A stretch of DNA of 64,000 nucleotides, taken from NCBI GenBank assembly GCA_022814565.1, contig JAKLNG010000006.1, positions 744,001 through 808,000 of the forward strand, read 5' to 3'. Below the pieces are notes generated by a model, which made no database searches, was not told the DNA's origin, and saw only the letters and a list, made by a program, of their open reading frames with translations. Of this stretch, positions 54,341 through 64,000 are shown piece by piece; position 1 is the first letter of the stretch; every line of letters starts with the position of its first letter. This DNA comes from Phaeophleospora eucalypticola. Taxonomy: Eukaryota > Ascomycota > Dothideomycetes > Mycosphaerellales > Mycosphaerellaceae. The translations under genes and the position numbers were made by a program.

Positions 54341-56354
54341 TTAAGACGGCACACCTTCATAATCCCACCCATCCACGACCCTCCGCCGCTTCCTCTTCGA
54401 CTGCTGCCGATTCCCCGCACACTTCACAAGCACAGTCAACAACGCCAGCACAAAAACGATAACCCCCGCCACAACCGGCACGACCACCTCCCTCGTCCCC
54501 GTCGTCGGCGGACTATCATACGGACACGTCGCATTCTGCCCAATGACCCAGCACCCCTCGGAATCAATATCGTTGGTATTCACCCATAGCAGCGGACCGT
54601 CGTCGTAGTCGTTCCTTCTTTCCTGGAAAGCGCGCCATGCGGAGAGGAGATACGTGTTCTCCAGCGCGGTGCGGGGGACGTCGAAAGCGGTGTCGTCGTC
54701 GCACGCGAGGTCGATTTTGCCGTACGTGGCATCCGAGTTGGTGATGCGCCAAGTGTAGGGGCGGTTGGAAGCGCGGCATGCGCCATAGTGGGACTGGCTG
54801 CAGTCGGAGGTTTCCCAGTAGCCCGAGGTGGAGTTTAGGGTGGCGCAGTTGAAGTTGTCTGGGTCGGGGGTGTGGGAGGCGTTGATGGGTTGGCCGGGGC
54901 CCCAGGACCAGCGCGTGCTTTCGATGAAGGTGGTGTAGGGTTCGTAGCTTTCGTCTGCAGTGAGGTTGTTGAGGGTGCCGTTGAGGATAGGGGAGATGCC
55001 GCAGTAGGTGAGGTTGCGGGCTTGGGAGAGGATGTTCTCCAGGGCGTTGCCGGTTAGGGAGGTCGTTTGGTTACCGATGACTGTGATTGCCCAGGAGGAG
55101 TTTGCGGCAGCAACGGAATCGTGGTTTGGATCGAAGAAGCATCCCGAGCTGACATCGCCGTCACTCGTTGTTTCCACAAGCCGAGGAGACGAGAGATAGT
55201 CTTGCGGGAAGATATATGAGTCGTCACCGGTGAAGTTGTAGCCGCTCATTTGTGGATCAATGTCTCCAAACTCGATCATGATGCGCTTTCCAAAATTCAT
55301 CTCATAGTAGCTTTCACTCGGCCATCCGTCTGGAGTGGAGACTGTTCCGCTGTTGGTCTCGACGTCGAAGAAGGCGGAATTGACTTGCTGGCTCTGCGGA
55401 TAGGTGAACCAACTTCTGCTGTCGTTAAGACTCGACCTCTGCGTGGAGAGATTGTCCGGAGTGTACAAGAATGCCGAAGCATTGTTTGCGATGATGGTGC
55501 TCAGCAAGGTGTTAGCTCCTGGTAATTCAGCTTGGCTCGGCGCTTGTGCACTTCCAAGTGGATCCGATCCTTGAGCAGCGGCGTGAACATTTAACGTTAC
55601 TTCGATGATAGTCGCGTTAAGATCTGTCTCCGTGTGTGAACAGTACTCTGACAAGACGTGAACCAAGAGCGAGAGATCCGTTCCAGGCGAGCACATGTAT
55701 GGACCGACCTGGTATATCGTCTCATCGGCAGGCACGGGTGGTGATGATGGCACCACGCTATTAGTGACTGCGGTCGTGGTCAGGGGATCGGCATCCAACG
55801 TAGCAGTCGCCGCTACTGTCTCCGTGCTGCTGCTCTCAGTACTCGGAGAGCTCGGCAACGAAAGTGCATCGCCCGATGAAGTCTGTCTCGCATCCAGAAC
55901 AGCCACATCGCGATCTGTCAGAATTGCCGCCAAGCTAGTAGTGGACACGCTCGGCGTCGTCGCGGTGGTGGTCGACGAAGAGACAGCGGGCCCGGCACCA
56001 CCGAGCTCGACCGGACATAGCGACCATGTCCGGCGGCTCGCATCCCAGAACACATCGATCTCGAATCTCTGGAACCCCGTCGCGATAAGATTCGAAAAGC
56101 ACTTGGCTGCAGCAGCGTCTTCATATCGATTATGCGCAAAGCATGCTGCGGAAAGGGAGACGCCCGGGTAAGTGACAAAGTTGACGGGAATGGTCAAGGC
56201 CAAGTCACGCTGAGACTGTTCGAGTGTCAGAGATTTGTCGGATGCAGTTGCTTCAGGATGTCATGGAGGTGCGTGATATGCATACCAGAGCTCTCGCGAA
56301 TCGGTTGGGCTGCTGGAGTGCTATTGCCCCCTCGTCGGGAGTATAGGATGCCAT
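54341..56354 (-). CDS. MTC6: maintenance of telomere capping protein 6 (MTC6)
   Basis: Two exons (56354-56286, 56215-54341; 70-bp intron) encode 647 residues. MTC6 is a single-pass membrane protein named from yeast synthetic interactions with cdc13-1; its molecular role is not known. Exon 2 opens SQRDLALTIPVNFVTYPGVSLSAACF, a family hallmark. A Ser/Thr-rich stretch follows, then many N-glycosylation sites, a C-type-lectin-like C-terminal ectodomain (CRASNRPYTWRITNSD, WRAFQERRND, GCWVIGQNATCPYD), one membrane helix (about 598-620) and a short basic tail. The frame has no ATG at its 5' end; the small first exon was found from a GTATGC donor and CGAACAG acceptor in phase. It has no signal peptide, unlike yeast Mtc6, so exon 1 is the least certain part. 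Confidence 0.88.
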
Positions 56355-57836
56355 TGTGTGCGACTTTCGCTGATGAAATTCGAGGTCGGAAGCCGGCGCA
56401 TCATCGTGCGTGCATCAGGTAGCAGCCGGCGATGATGAGGAATAATTGATGTTGATGGTATTGATGCTGTTGCTCGTCCATGGCCGCCAATGCGATGTCG
56501 ATGGTAGATGGAGTGTCGTCAAGAATCCCGGCTAGCTTGCAACTCGGCACCGTATCCGCGGCCAGAGTCGAAGCCAATCAGCGTCAGGGATCAAGCTTGC
56601 AAGCAATCCCCGTCGCTTGGGAACAAAACAACCTCACCGCATCACATCGCTCTTCCTCGTCAAAGGCAAGAGTCTCGAACATCATGTCAACCTACAAGCT
56701 CATCAGTCAGCAGCTGGATACCTCACGGTCATCGCCGAGACCCGCTGCAAACATGCCCAAACGCATCAATAAAGATCCTCGATCACCGCCATGACACAAC
56801 GAAACGCGACAGACCGCAATCGCAACCACTCACTTCCTTCAATCGCAGCCTCCAACAAGCGACTAAGCATCAAAGTGCAGGCAGTTTTCCGCCGCTGGAA
56901 TCTGTTCAATCTGTCTGAATCAACTTCATCTCTATCTCAACTCCTCATTATCCATTGCAAGTCGAGAGCTCCTTCATCAGGGGCCGTGCAGCTCCATGTC
57001 GCTCCAGCCAGCACCGCTCACATGGCTCTCCCCAAACCTTCCTCCCGCTTCTACATTTCCCTGAAAGCTCTGACCTCGAGACGGGAGCTATTTCAATCAC
57101 AATGCATGCCACGCAGAATCGCAATTTCCAGCTGCATGGTCGCGCATGACAGTCGCAGAATAGAAACATAGACGTCAGGTCTTGCTGCGTTGCTGTGCAC
57201 ACTGCAAATGATTCTGATATGGTGATCTTGTTTGATGTTGTTTGACGACTGACGGTTTCGAAGGTGCGTTGACTGTTTTGGGAGAACTAACTGTCGGCGT
57301 TGTTCGTTAGGACGTTGAGATCGCAGAGTTGTAACGGCTGTTCAACGTTGGCTGCGCGAACGGGAAACGGATGGAGCAGGGGTTGAGGAAGACCAACAAC
57401 AGAGCACTGATGTGTAATTCTACACCAAGACTTTTTGAATGACCAAGGCGAGCGTATAGAGGTCTCGTGAGCATTGTTGTTGTTGATGTAAAGATGAGAA
57501 GAAAGTATCATTGGTTGATCAAACAACATTACAATCTGTACAGGTTCTGTCGTCTCATCTCAACTGTTCTGTCCATCCATCCGTCCATCAAACGGAGCTC
57601 TGTTCGTCATCCAGGCTGTGACCATCCATCAAGCGCGTGACTGTCGCGCTCGTAACATTCAAAATCGCAAAGCAAGCGTCTCCTCGCCGCCATTGGGGTA
57701 TAGGTTCTCTCCTCACACAATACACACACAAACGCCCTCCTATGTCTCTAATTCGACGAGCCCAGTAGCCGTCGTCATCGAAGAAATTAATAATTACAAG
57801 TTAAAAGTATGCTGGGTGCAAAAGGGTATTAAACCT
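56355..57836. other. intergenic, 1.5 kb between MTC6 start and flbD stop
   Basis: Promoter side of MTC6 and 3' flank of flbD. Plus-strand frames at 56.48-57.17 kb are Ser/Arg-rich without domains or splice partners and are not annotated. 57.28-57.83 kb could be the 3' UTR of flbD. No repeats seen. Confidence 0.45.
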
Positions 57837-59024
57837 CTAGTGAGTGAGGTTGGAAAGGCTCATCTTGTCCCGTGGCGATCCGTCTGGGGTTGGCGCAGAG
57901 GGGATCGGGGTGGCAAGACCAGGCTCGATGGTGATGGTGGGCTTTTCGCTGTTGGCCATCTTGGAAATGCTGGGAAGCTGGTGGTTGACTGGCGTGGATG
58001 GAACTGGGTTTTGGGGCATTGGGTAGGCCGGCTGCCGGCGGTGAACCTGTTGCACCTGCATTGGGTATCCCTGTGGCACCTGGTGCTGTTGGTGCAGTGG
58101 AGATGGCTGTCGTGGTTGAGACGGAAGGTACGCTGTGGGAGTCGGGAGAGACTGTTGTTGTTGTTGAGGCATGAACGGCTCCTGCAGCATAGGCGTTGTC
58201 TTGCGCATATCCTCGTATCCGTTCATGGGCATTCCGTGCATCGTCGAGAAGTCGGTGTCCTGGACGAACGATCCTGGGACGCCAAGGCGGAGCATAGGTG
58301 CAGAAGAGCGACGACGCTCATCTCTGGCACCAGCGAGAGGAGGTAGTTCAATCGGAGATGGTCCATTGTGAGGCGAACGAGCGGATGTCGACGAACCGCA
58401 GTCGGAAATAAGCGAAGGTGCATCGTTTGCTGACATCTGAGAAAAGGCCGACGGTGATGGCAGGGGTGTCTCAATCATGCGTCCATAAGCAGCCATGTGG
58501 TGCTGAGGAACTTGTTGGAACTGTTGAGGAACGTGTGGGTGGCTGTACATCTGCGCGTAGTACTGCTGTGGCATCATCTGGTGGTGTTGGAACGCCGGTG
58601 GAAGGGGCTGTTGCGGGATGTGTTGAGGCATGTGTTGCATCTGAGAGTGGTGCTGAGGTGGCTGTCGGACTTCAAACTCGGCACGGCGTTGCTGGTTGTT
58701 GCGTCGTCGTCGGTTCATGCCTCCATTCCACCAGTTCTTTACGGCGTTGTCGCTTCGTCCTCGCAGTCGTCTCGCGATCTCGGCCCAACGCTTTCCCATC
58801 TCGGCGACCATCTGCTCGATCATGATACCTTCCTCGGGGGTGATGGGGTCGTGGTTGAGGTTAGGCTTCAAGTTCTGGTGGTATCGCTCTCGGCATTGCT
58901 TGGGTGACCTGGTTTGGATGGCAGTCGATATCCGCACCCAGTTGTGGGCTCCGTGAACATTGACGAGATGCAAGAGCATCTGGTCTTCCTGCTGCGACCA
59001 AGGGCCGCGCTTGTGTTGAGGCAT
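57837..59024 (-). CDS. flbD: FlbD-type Myb transcription factor
   Basis: A single exon, 395 residues. FlbD is a c-Myb-like regulator that promotes conidiation in Aspergillus as part of the fluffy/brlA pathway and also affects sexual development. Two Myb repeats occupy residues 5-105: GPWSQQEDQMLLHLV, NWVRIS, RSPKQCRERYHQNLKP, ITPEEG, GKRWAEIARRLRGRSDNAVKNWWN; the tryptophan spacing is as in R2R3 proteins and the strings match FlbD closely. The rest is Gln/His/Pro-rich, as in FlbD orthologues, with a conserved-looking end (TIEPGLATPIPSAPTPDGSP). Role in this organism is inferred. The gene has about 5 kb of gene-free DNA upstream. Confidence 0.93.
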   Translation of the reverse strand: MPQHKRGPWSQQEDQMLLHLVNVHGAHNWVRISTAIQTRSPKQCRERYHQNLKPNLNHDPITPEEGIMIEQMVAEMGKRWAEIARRLRGRSDNAVKNWWNGGMNRRRRNNQQRRAEFEVRQPPQHHSQMQHMPQHIPQQPLPPAFQHHQMMPQQYYAQMYSHPHVPQQFQQVPQHHMAAYGRMIETPLPSPSAFSQMSANDAPSLISDCGSSTSARSPHNGPSPIELPPLAGARDERRRSSAPMLRLGVPGSFVQDTDFSTMHGMPMNGYEDMRKTTPMLQEPFMPQQQQQSLPTPTAYLPSQPRQPSPLHQQHQVPQGYPMQVQQVHRRQPAYPMPQNPVPSTPVNHQLPSISKMANSEKPTITIEPGLATPIPSAPTPDGSPRDKMSLSNLTH

Positions 59025-62000
59025 GTTGGATTATGTTGTTGTTGGTGAGGGAATGAAGCTGCTCGAGGTCAGTGAGGTGGTCCCGCGGGAAGAAGAGAGT
59101 CGTGGGTATCGACGACGGACTCGTTGATTACTGACCTGAGTTGTAAAAGAGTGACGATGAGGTGTGTGACAGAACGGCCGTTGATGGCGGCCGACGAGGG
59201 CGCTGGAGGACGGTAGGCGGGCTGGAGACGTTTGACGACGATGTGGACAGACGGTGTGTTGTACGGGACGAGGCCAGGGCATATGTATAACTGCCGCAGA
59301 GGAGCGGGCCAGCGAGGAGTGCCCGAAGCGGCAAAGTCGACGAGCAAGGTAATTAGAATTGGGTTTGGATAGACTTTCGGGAAGCCGTGAGCCAAAGTCG
59401 ACAAGCGTCAGAGCGGCGGAGGGAGAGAGGGTGCTAGCGCGGCGGGTGGGGCCCGTCAGGAGGGGCGCGCGCGGAAGGCCAGATGAAGAGGTGATGGAGA
59501 GAGCGCGTCGTGTGGTGTGTGTTGGATGGTTTGGGACGTGGAAGTTGGCGACGATGAGGGTGTTGCCCTCGACGACGGCGGAGACAGGGCGCAGCAATGT
59601 CGTCGCGCCGTGGGCGTGTGCAGTGTGTCAACGGCCTGCTACCAGTGTGAGAGAGGAAGTAATGTCACAACGCCCGGAGAGCAAGTCCCTAGATGACGCT
59701 CCCAGACGAAGGGCAGCGCAGTACCGCGGACGGCAGACTCCTCCTCGTCCCTCTCATGACACGCTCCGGAGGTTTCATGGCCGACGAGCGGGCGAGGTGG
59801 ACGACGACCCGAGCGAGCTGTGGTGACAGAAAGGGCCGGCCCCAGGAGCCATCGCGCTGGTCGTCGCGGCGTCGTGGGCGTGGGAAGTGTGGACCGGGCG
59901 CTGAGAGCGATGCGCAGGGAGGCCCTTGTCGCTGCGTGTTCTCAACACCGCGCCGACTGCACCGACTGCACGCACTGCACGTACGCACATGCGTTAGAAC
60001 TGCTGCTGCTCAGGGATTCATTAGTAGTCTTTGCGTTATTCGCTGTGCGGTGCGTGCGTGCGTCTTCACCATCACCACCACACAATGGATGGCTGCTTTT
60101 CATTCCATGTCTCTTTCGCAGCATCTCATCAATGATGAATGACCATACTCGGGCGTCTCATCTCACCAATCCGCTGGGCGTGCTGTGCCGACTCGGAGAA
60201 AATCGCTGCTGACCGTAATCTACCGTTCCAACGACTTTCGTCGATCAATGGGGGCACGTTGCTGGCTCCCTTGCACCTGCCAAGCCAGATCAACACCCTC
60301 TGCACCTCACACAGCGAGAGCGTGCAGCGCACCAATTCTCCTTGCTCGCAGCGAATCAGCCGCCTTGTCGCCGACATCATCGTCGTCGTCGCCTATTATT
60401 TCATGAGATTCATTTTCCGCACGCGCTTCATCAATGATCCTCCACCTCTGGCTGGGATCGAGGCCCACCGCGATCCATGTGGCGGCGGTAGGGCACAGAG
60501 CCACACACGGTGCACAAGTCAAGAGGCGCCTTCATCAGAGCACTTTCCCCGGCCGAGGCGGACGCTGCACTGTCGACGTTCCAACATCTGGCTGTTGAGA
60601 CCGTGCTCGTTGCTGGCGAACCCTGGGCAGCGAGCACGGGTGCCAAGGGAGGTGATCATGGGCGATGATGCGGTGCACGAACGTCTCTGAGATCGCAGCG
60701 GCGGGGGCATCTTTTGTGCAGGATCCAACCGTCCAACCTTGTCCCTGAAGCATTTTTAGACGTTACCTCCAGCGTCGCGGGCGGCCGACGGCAGGCGTTG
60801 GCAGTTTCAACAACACGCTCCAGCCCGCTCACGCGTGGCGGTGCGCATCTCATTTCGGCTCCTGTGCAAGCGCACGCCAGCACCCCGAATGCAGACGACC
60901 GGCCTGCTCGAAGCAGCAAAGGAAGCTCAATTCACTTGATGGAGATCTACGGCCCCGATCGCATTCGTCTCCTTGTTCTGAAGCCCTATGAGAGCTCTGC
61001 AGCCGCATCTCCCTGTGCCGCATGTCGATGTCGGGCTTGGAAAGAATGCGAACGCCTGCCAGCACCACCCTCGCTTCGCTTCCTCACCACCATCGTGATG
61101 CGGTGCTCATAGGGTGGGTTTGCGAGCTTTACGAGTCCACATAGAGTGCATCACAGCCAGCGACCAGGATTCGGCTCGCGTCAGAATGCTGGCGACAAGC
61201 CCTGTCGTTGCTTGTGATGGCATTTTCTCATTTGTGCTGGAGAGGGTCGATCCACTCGCACAATTTGAAATAGAGTTGCCAGCACGCAGCAGGCCGCTCC
61301 CAAGAGGCAAGCGCAGATCGAGTATTGGCGCGCTAACACATTCTGCAGATACAGCGGCCAGCGGTTGCGTACATTTGTGCTCCTGCCGGGCAAACTGCAT
61401 TGCAGCAACGATAGATTAGACCTGCGCGCACGTTGGAGCGAGCGCAGGCAAGACACAGCAGCAGTTGAACCGATCGCCCGTTGCAACTCCGCAACAGTTC
61501 TTTCAACTCCCCGTTCGTTGTGCAGTTGACAAGTTCGACAACACCTTCATCGTCTCCGTTTCGCTAACCGGCGTCTATCGCTTGCGCCTGACTGCCTCAG
61601 CAATCGCTGGTCGTCCACCAGCACCTGAAACACTCCAAAGCCTACCTCCTGGCAACTCACAGCAATAATATCGCTCCCACTCTTCGCCATATGATCATGC
61701 AGCCTCTGCATCCGTCCTACCCACCTCGATCGCCGTGGCGCCTCCGAGGCGTGGTGATGGCTGCGTGTGCGACTCAGACAGCCATGCGGCGTAACCGATC
61801 AATGACCAACAGGCTGCTCGACTCGATACTCCAGTGGATTGCATCGAACAGCGCGCGCTGCAGCGTTGCGACAAAACTCCGTGGTCACGGCGGCAGATCG
61901 ACTCGTTGCAGCGCTCCGGATGCGCGTCCTGCACGACGCAGGCTGGCCGATTCGCTACAAAGACACATCTTCTGCCAGGGTAAGCGACTCTGCATCTGCC

Positions 62001-63977
62001 ACTGTTGCACGACAGCAGCGCAAGCAGATCCGACTCCGGGGTATCAATCATGATGATGAGTGTGTGAGTGCACAGAGTGTTTGTGAAGGCGCTGAGTATC
62101 CACCGACCTGGTAGCTGTGGTAGAATGCTGGCCTCGGCGACACTTGCCTGCGAAAATCACTGATTGGCCCGTACGAGATACGAGGGGACGACTTCACTGT
62201 ATCTGCCACAAGCCGGACGCACAAAGAGTCGTGCAGCAGCAGTCTATCACTCTCTATAGGAGAGTGTCTGTCATGATGCCGGCCTTCAAGGGAGCTGCTG
62301 CTGCTATTCTGATCTTGAAGAAGCTGCCACCTCCTGGCGTCCTAACGCTGGAGCGTTGCTCGGCCCGCAGCGTGTCCCTGCGCGGCAAGGTAGCGTGAAT
62401 GCTATCCGGAAGTGAGTTTGCGCCTGCCTCGTGGAAAAGGCAAACTCGGGTGCACTAGCGAACTCAGTCGACGAGCGCTCGCCTGTCCGCTCACAATCCA
62501 ATCGCAACTCGACAACACGCGAAGTCTCGAGAAACACGCACTCATCACGCACAAAAGAAGGCATGCCAGCGAGCCTGTCGAAATGCATGCAGCGATCCGA
62601 CGCAACATGCACGCTGCCGGTGACCGAGGTCTGAGCAAGCGCCGCAAGCGAGCCCTCATCTAGTGATGTGCCGCCCTATTCCACGAATGTGTGCACAGTG
62701 CGGATATCACAGTGGACACAGCCCCTAGAGTGCATTCCGCGTGTGGAGACCCATGGCCGTGAGTAAGGCACCGTTTGATAACCCTTGGATACAGCCTCTG
62801 AGGCGCGATATGCCCGGATATAGACGTAAACTTGGCGCCAAGCGCGTGTGTACACCGGTGTCCACCGGTGGGTGAAAGTTTGTACGCAGACGCTTTTGCT
62901 AAACCCACGGTGGGTGCCCATCACTACCCTCATCGCCTTGTCCAACGATCACGCTGCAGCGGCTCGCTCCTCCGTCGTGCAGCAGCAGTAGCCCATGTGG
63001 ATCAACGACAACGGGCTTGCTCGACCCCGTCGTCATTGGCGCCAACTCCTCTCACGGATCATGAATCGTTAATGAGCTTTCCAAGAATCGACAACGCCAA
63101 CAATCAGAGAGAGCGATACACTCTTCGATTGCTTTCTGCCGACGATACATCGTCACTTCGATACAGCCCCGGACACTCAACATTGAGACGAAACAAACAA
63201 CCAAAAACGCCGAATCATCGACACGCAGAGCTATCAGAAGAATTGATCCGAACACATCCCCTGTCCACATGCCACCTGCCAGGATTCGAAGCAGCCATCC
63301 CACGACTGATCCACTTCCAACAAACCAATCACGCGCGCAAAAACCGCCTCCATCAAGAGGCAGGGATGTATTTGAGATTCCCCCAGTTCAACACTACGTA
63401 TGCCGATGTTGACGATGATACCTCCTACTGCGGCCACGATGTCGTTTCGAAACACTTCTTCGCGTCGAGCTTGCCGACATGCCGACTCTTCTTGTATTCT
63501 ATTATTACTTTTCTGACGATGGCGACGTTAGCCGTCAACTCGCAGCACTGACACTGACAAGTTGACCGCAGCGGCAGACGCATTTATAGCACTGCTTGCT
63601 GCAATAGCTCGCTAGTACTATAGAGTACCGACCGTGTTTGAGAAAGCTGCGAAACTGCCGTCTCAGGTATCTAAGATGAGTAACTTCTCCGGCTGAGCTA
63701 TAGGAAGTTCTAGGAGATATAGCTGTCTGCTTCCACTGGCGTTGCAAGTCTCTTGCTGCGAAATGGTGTCTCGTCACTTCTTTCTACTGCTCTGAGCAAG
63801 CAGGATATGATACGCAAATTCCAGGCTGACGCTGATACAGATCCTCTACTTGAAACTCTTGGTCTGTAATAATACATAGAATGTAGACCACCAGCACGCT
63901 CGAGCGCGCAGCAATTGCGCTCAGATCACTCCCGCTCCCACTCATAAAACACGACCCAAGTTTGCATCGAAGAAAAA
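59025..63977. other. 4.95-kb gene-free block upstream of flbD
   Basis: No gene can be supported here on either strand. Many frames of 70-180 codons overlap in 59.0-61.1 kb and 62.4-63.6 kb; their products are Arg/Ser/His-rich with no domain. One plus-strand frame ending at 63551 is open for 239 codons (ATG at 63072 gives 159) and its second half is the most protein-like. Palindromes noticed: TTGGCGCC with flanks near 62832-62841, ACACCGGTGT near 62852, and a 7-bp hairpin at 62248-62266. The first kilobase probably includes the flbD leader and promoter. Confidence 0.4.
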
Positions 63978-64000
63978 ATGTCCGAGCGAGCGTCAGCGTC
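63978..64000 (+). CDS. possible start of a gene running off the window
   Basis: The last 23 bases read ATG then MSERASAS in frame, after an A-run (AGAAAAAATG) that makes a good fungal initiation context. A TATA-like ATAAAA lies about 35 bp upstream. Only seven codons are visible, so the protein cannot be identified and the call may be wrong. Confidence 0.25.

Noticed and set aside
62248..62266. 7-bp inverted repeat with 5-base loop (CACTCTC...GAGAGTG)
   Set aside because: One short hairpin in 5 kb of non-coding DNA is expected by chance and has no associated gene or repeat copy.
1..64000. An N-glycan processing gene cluster (GH47, GH85, ERD2)
   Set aside because: The GH47 gene is about 37 kb from the other two, with many unrelated genes between; ERD2 next to GH85 is probably chance.
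59025..64000. tRNA genes or transposon remains in the gene-free block
   Set aside because: No T-arm-like GGTTCRANYCC sequence in a suitable context, no terminal repeats, and no transposase or reverse-transcriptase strings were seen by eye.

Overview
This window is chromosomal DNA of a filamentous ascomycete. Genes are dense, introns are short (about 49-108 bp, with GT(A/G)NGT donors and YAG acceptors), leaders are pyrimidine-rich, and typical Pezizomycotina proteins are present: an FlbD-type Myb regulator, an HdaA/HDA1 deacetylase, Mid1, MTC6 and a cupredoxin-like membrane protein. A Dothideomycete (Mycosphaerellales/Capnodiales-like) is my guess from overall style; nothing in the sequence proves the class. 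Exon structures were worked out by hand from splice signals and reading-frame continuity. Wherever exons were joined, the phases add up.

Layout. 0-10 kb: the 3' end of a membrane protein, a GPI-type aspartic protease, a GH47 alpha-1,2-mannosidase divergent from replication factor C subunit 4, then protein phosphatase 5 divergent from SPT4. 10-23 kb: the CAAX protease RCE1, a 993-residue serine-rich membrane protein, the calcium-channel subunit MID1, a six-exon cupredoxin-like membrane protein, and a four-exon coiled-coil protein of unknown function. 23-38 kb: the class II histone deacetylase HDA1; a multi-pass membrane protein fused to DUF3431; a ten-exon, 1236-residue biotin-dependent carboxylase of the urea-carboxylase type that lacks the amidase half; a secreted Gly/Ser-rich protein; and a five-exon LamB/YcsF protein. 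38-50 kb: EDC4/Ge-1 decapping scaffold, the HDEL receptor ERD2, a GH85 endo-beta-N-acetylglucosaminidase, a secreted M24 metallopeptidase, a small conserved protein, and TAD3. 50-64 kb: ORC5, an aryl-alcohol-dehydrogenase-type aldo-keto reductase, MTC6, FlbD, and then almost 5 kb with no gene I can support, ending in a possible gene start at the window edge.

Most genes are unrelated housekeeping functions. The one functional pair I can argue for is the carboxylase (29.7-34.0 kb) with the LamB/YcsF protein (36.3-37.4 kb). They are transcribed divergently and together carry the four parts of a biotin-linked lactam or 5-oxoproline opening system: biotin carboxylase, KipA, KipI and biotinyl domain in one polypeptide, and the PxpA/LamB part in the other. 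The gene for a secreted, cysteine-containing, effector-like protein lies between them. Other points worth a second look are the DUF3431 fusion, an in-frame basic tail beyond the HDA1 stop codon, a possible spliced alternative N-terminus for RCE1, and the large gene-free block upstream of flbD. No tRNA, rRNA, CRISPR array or intact transposon was recognised.
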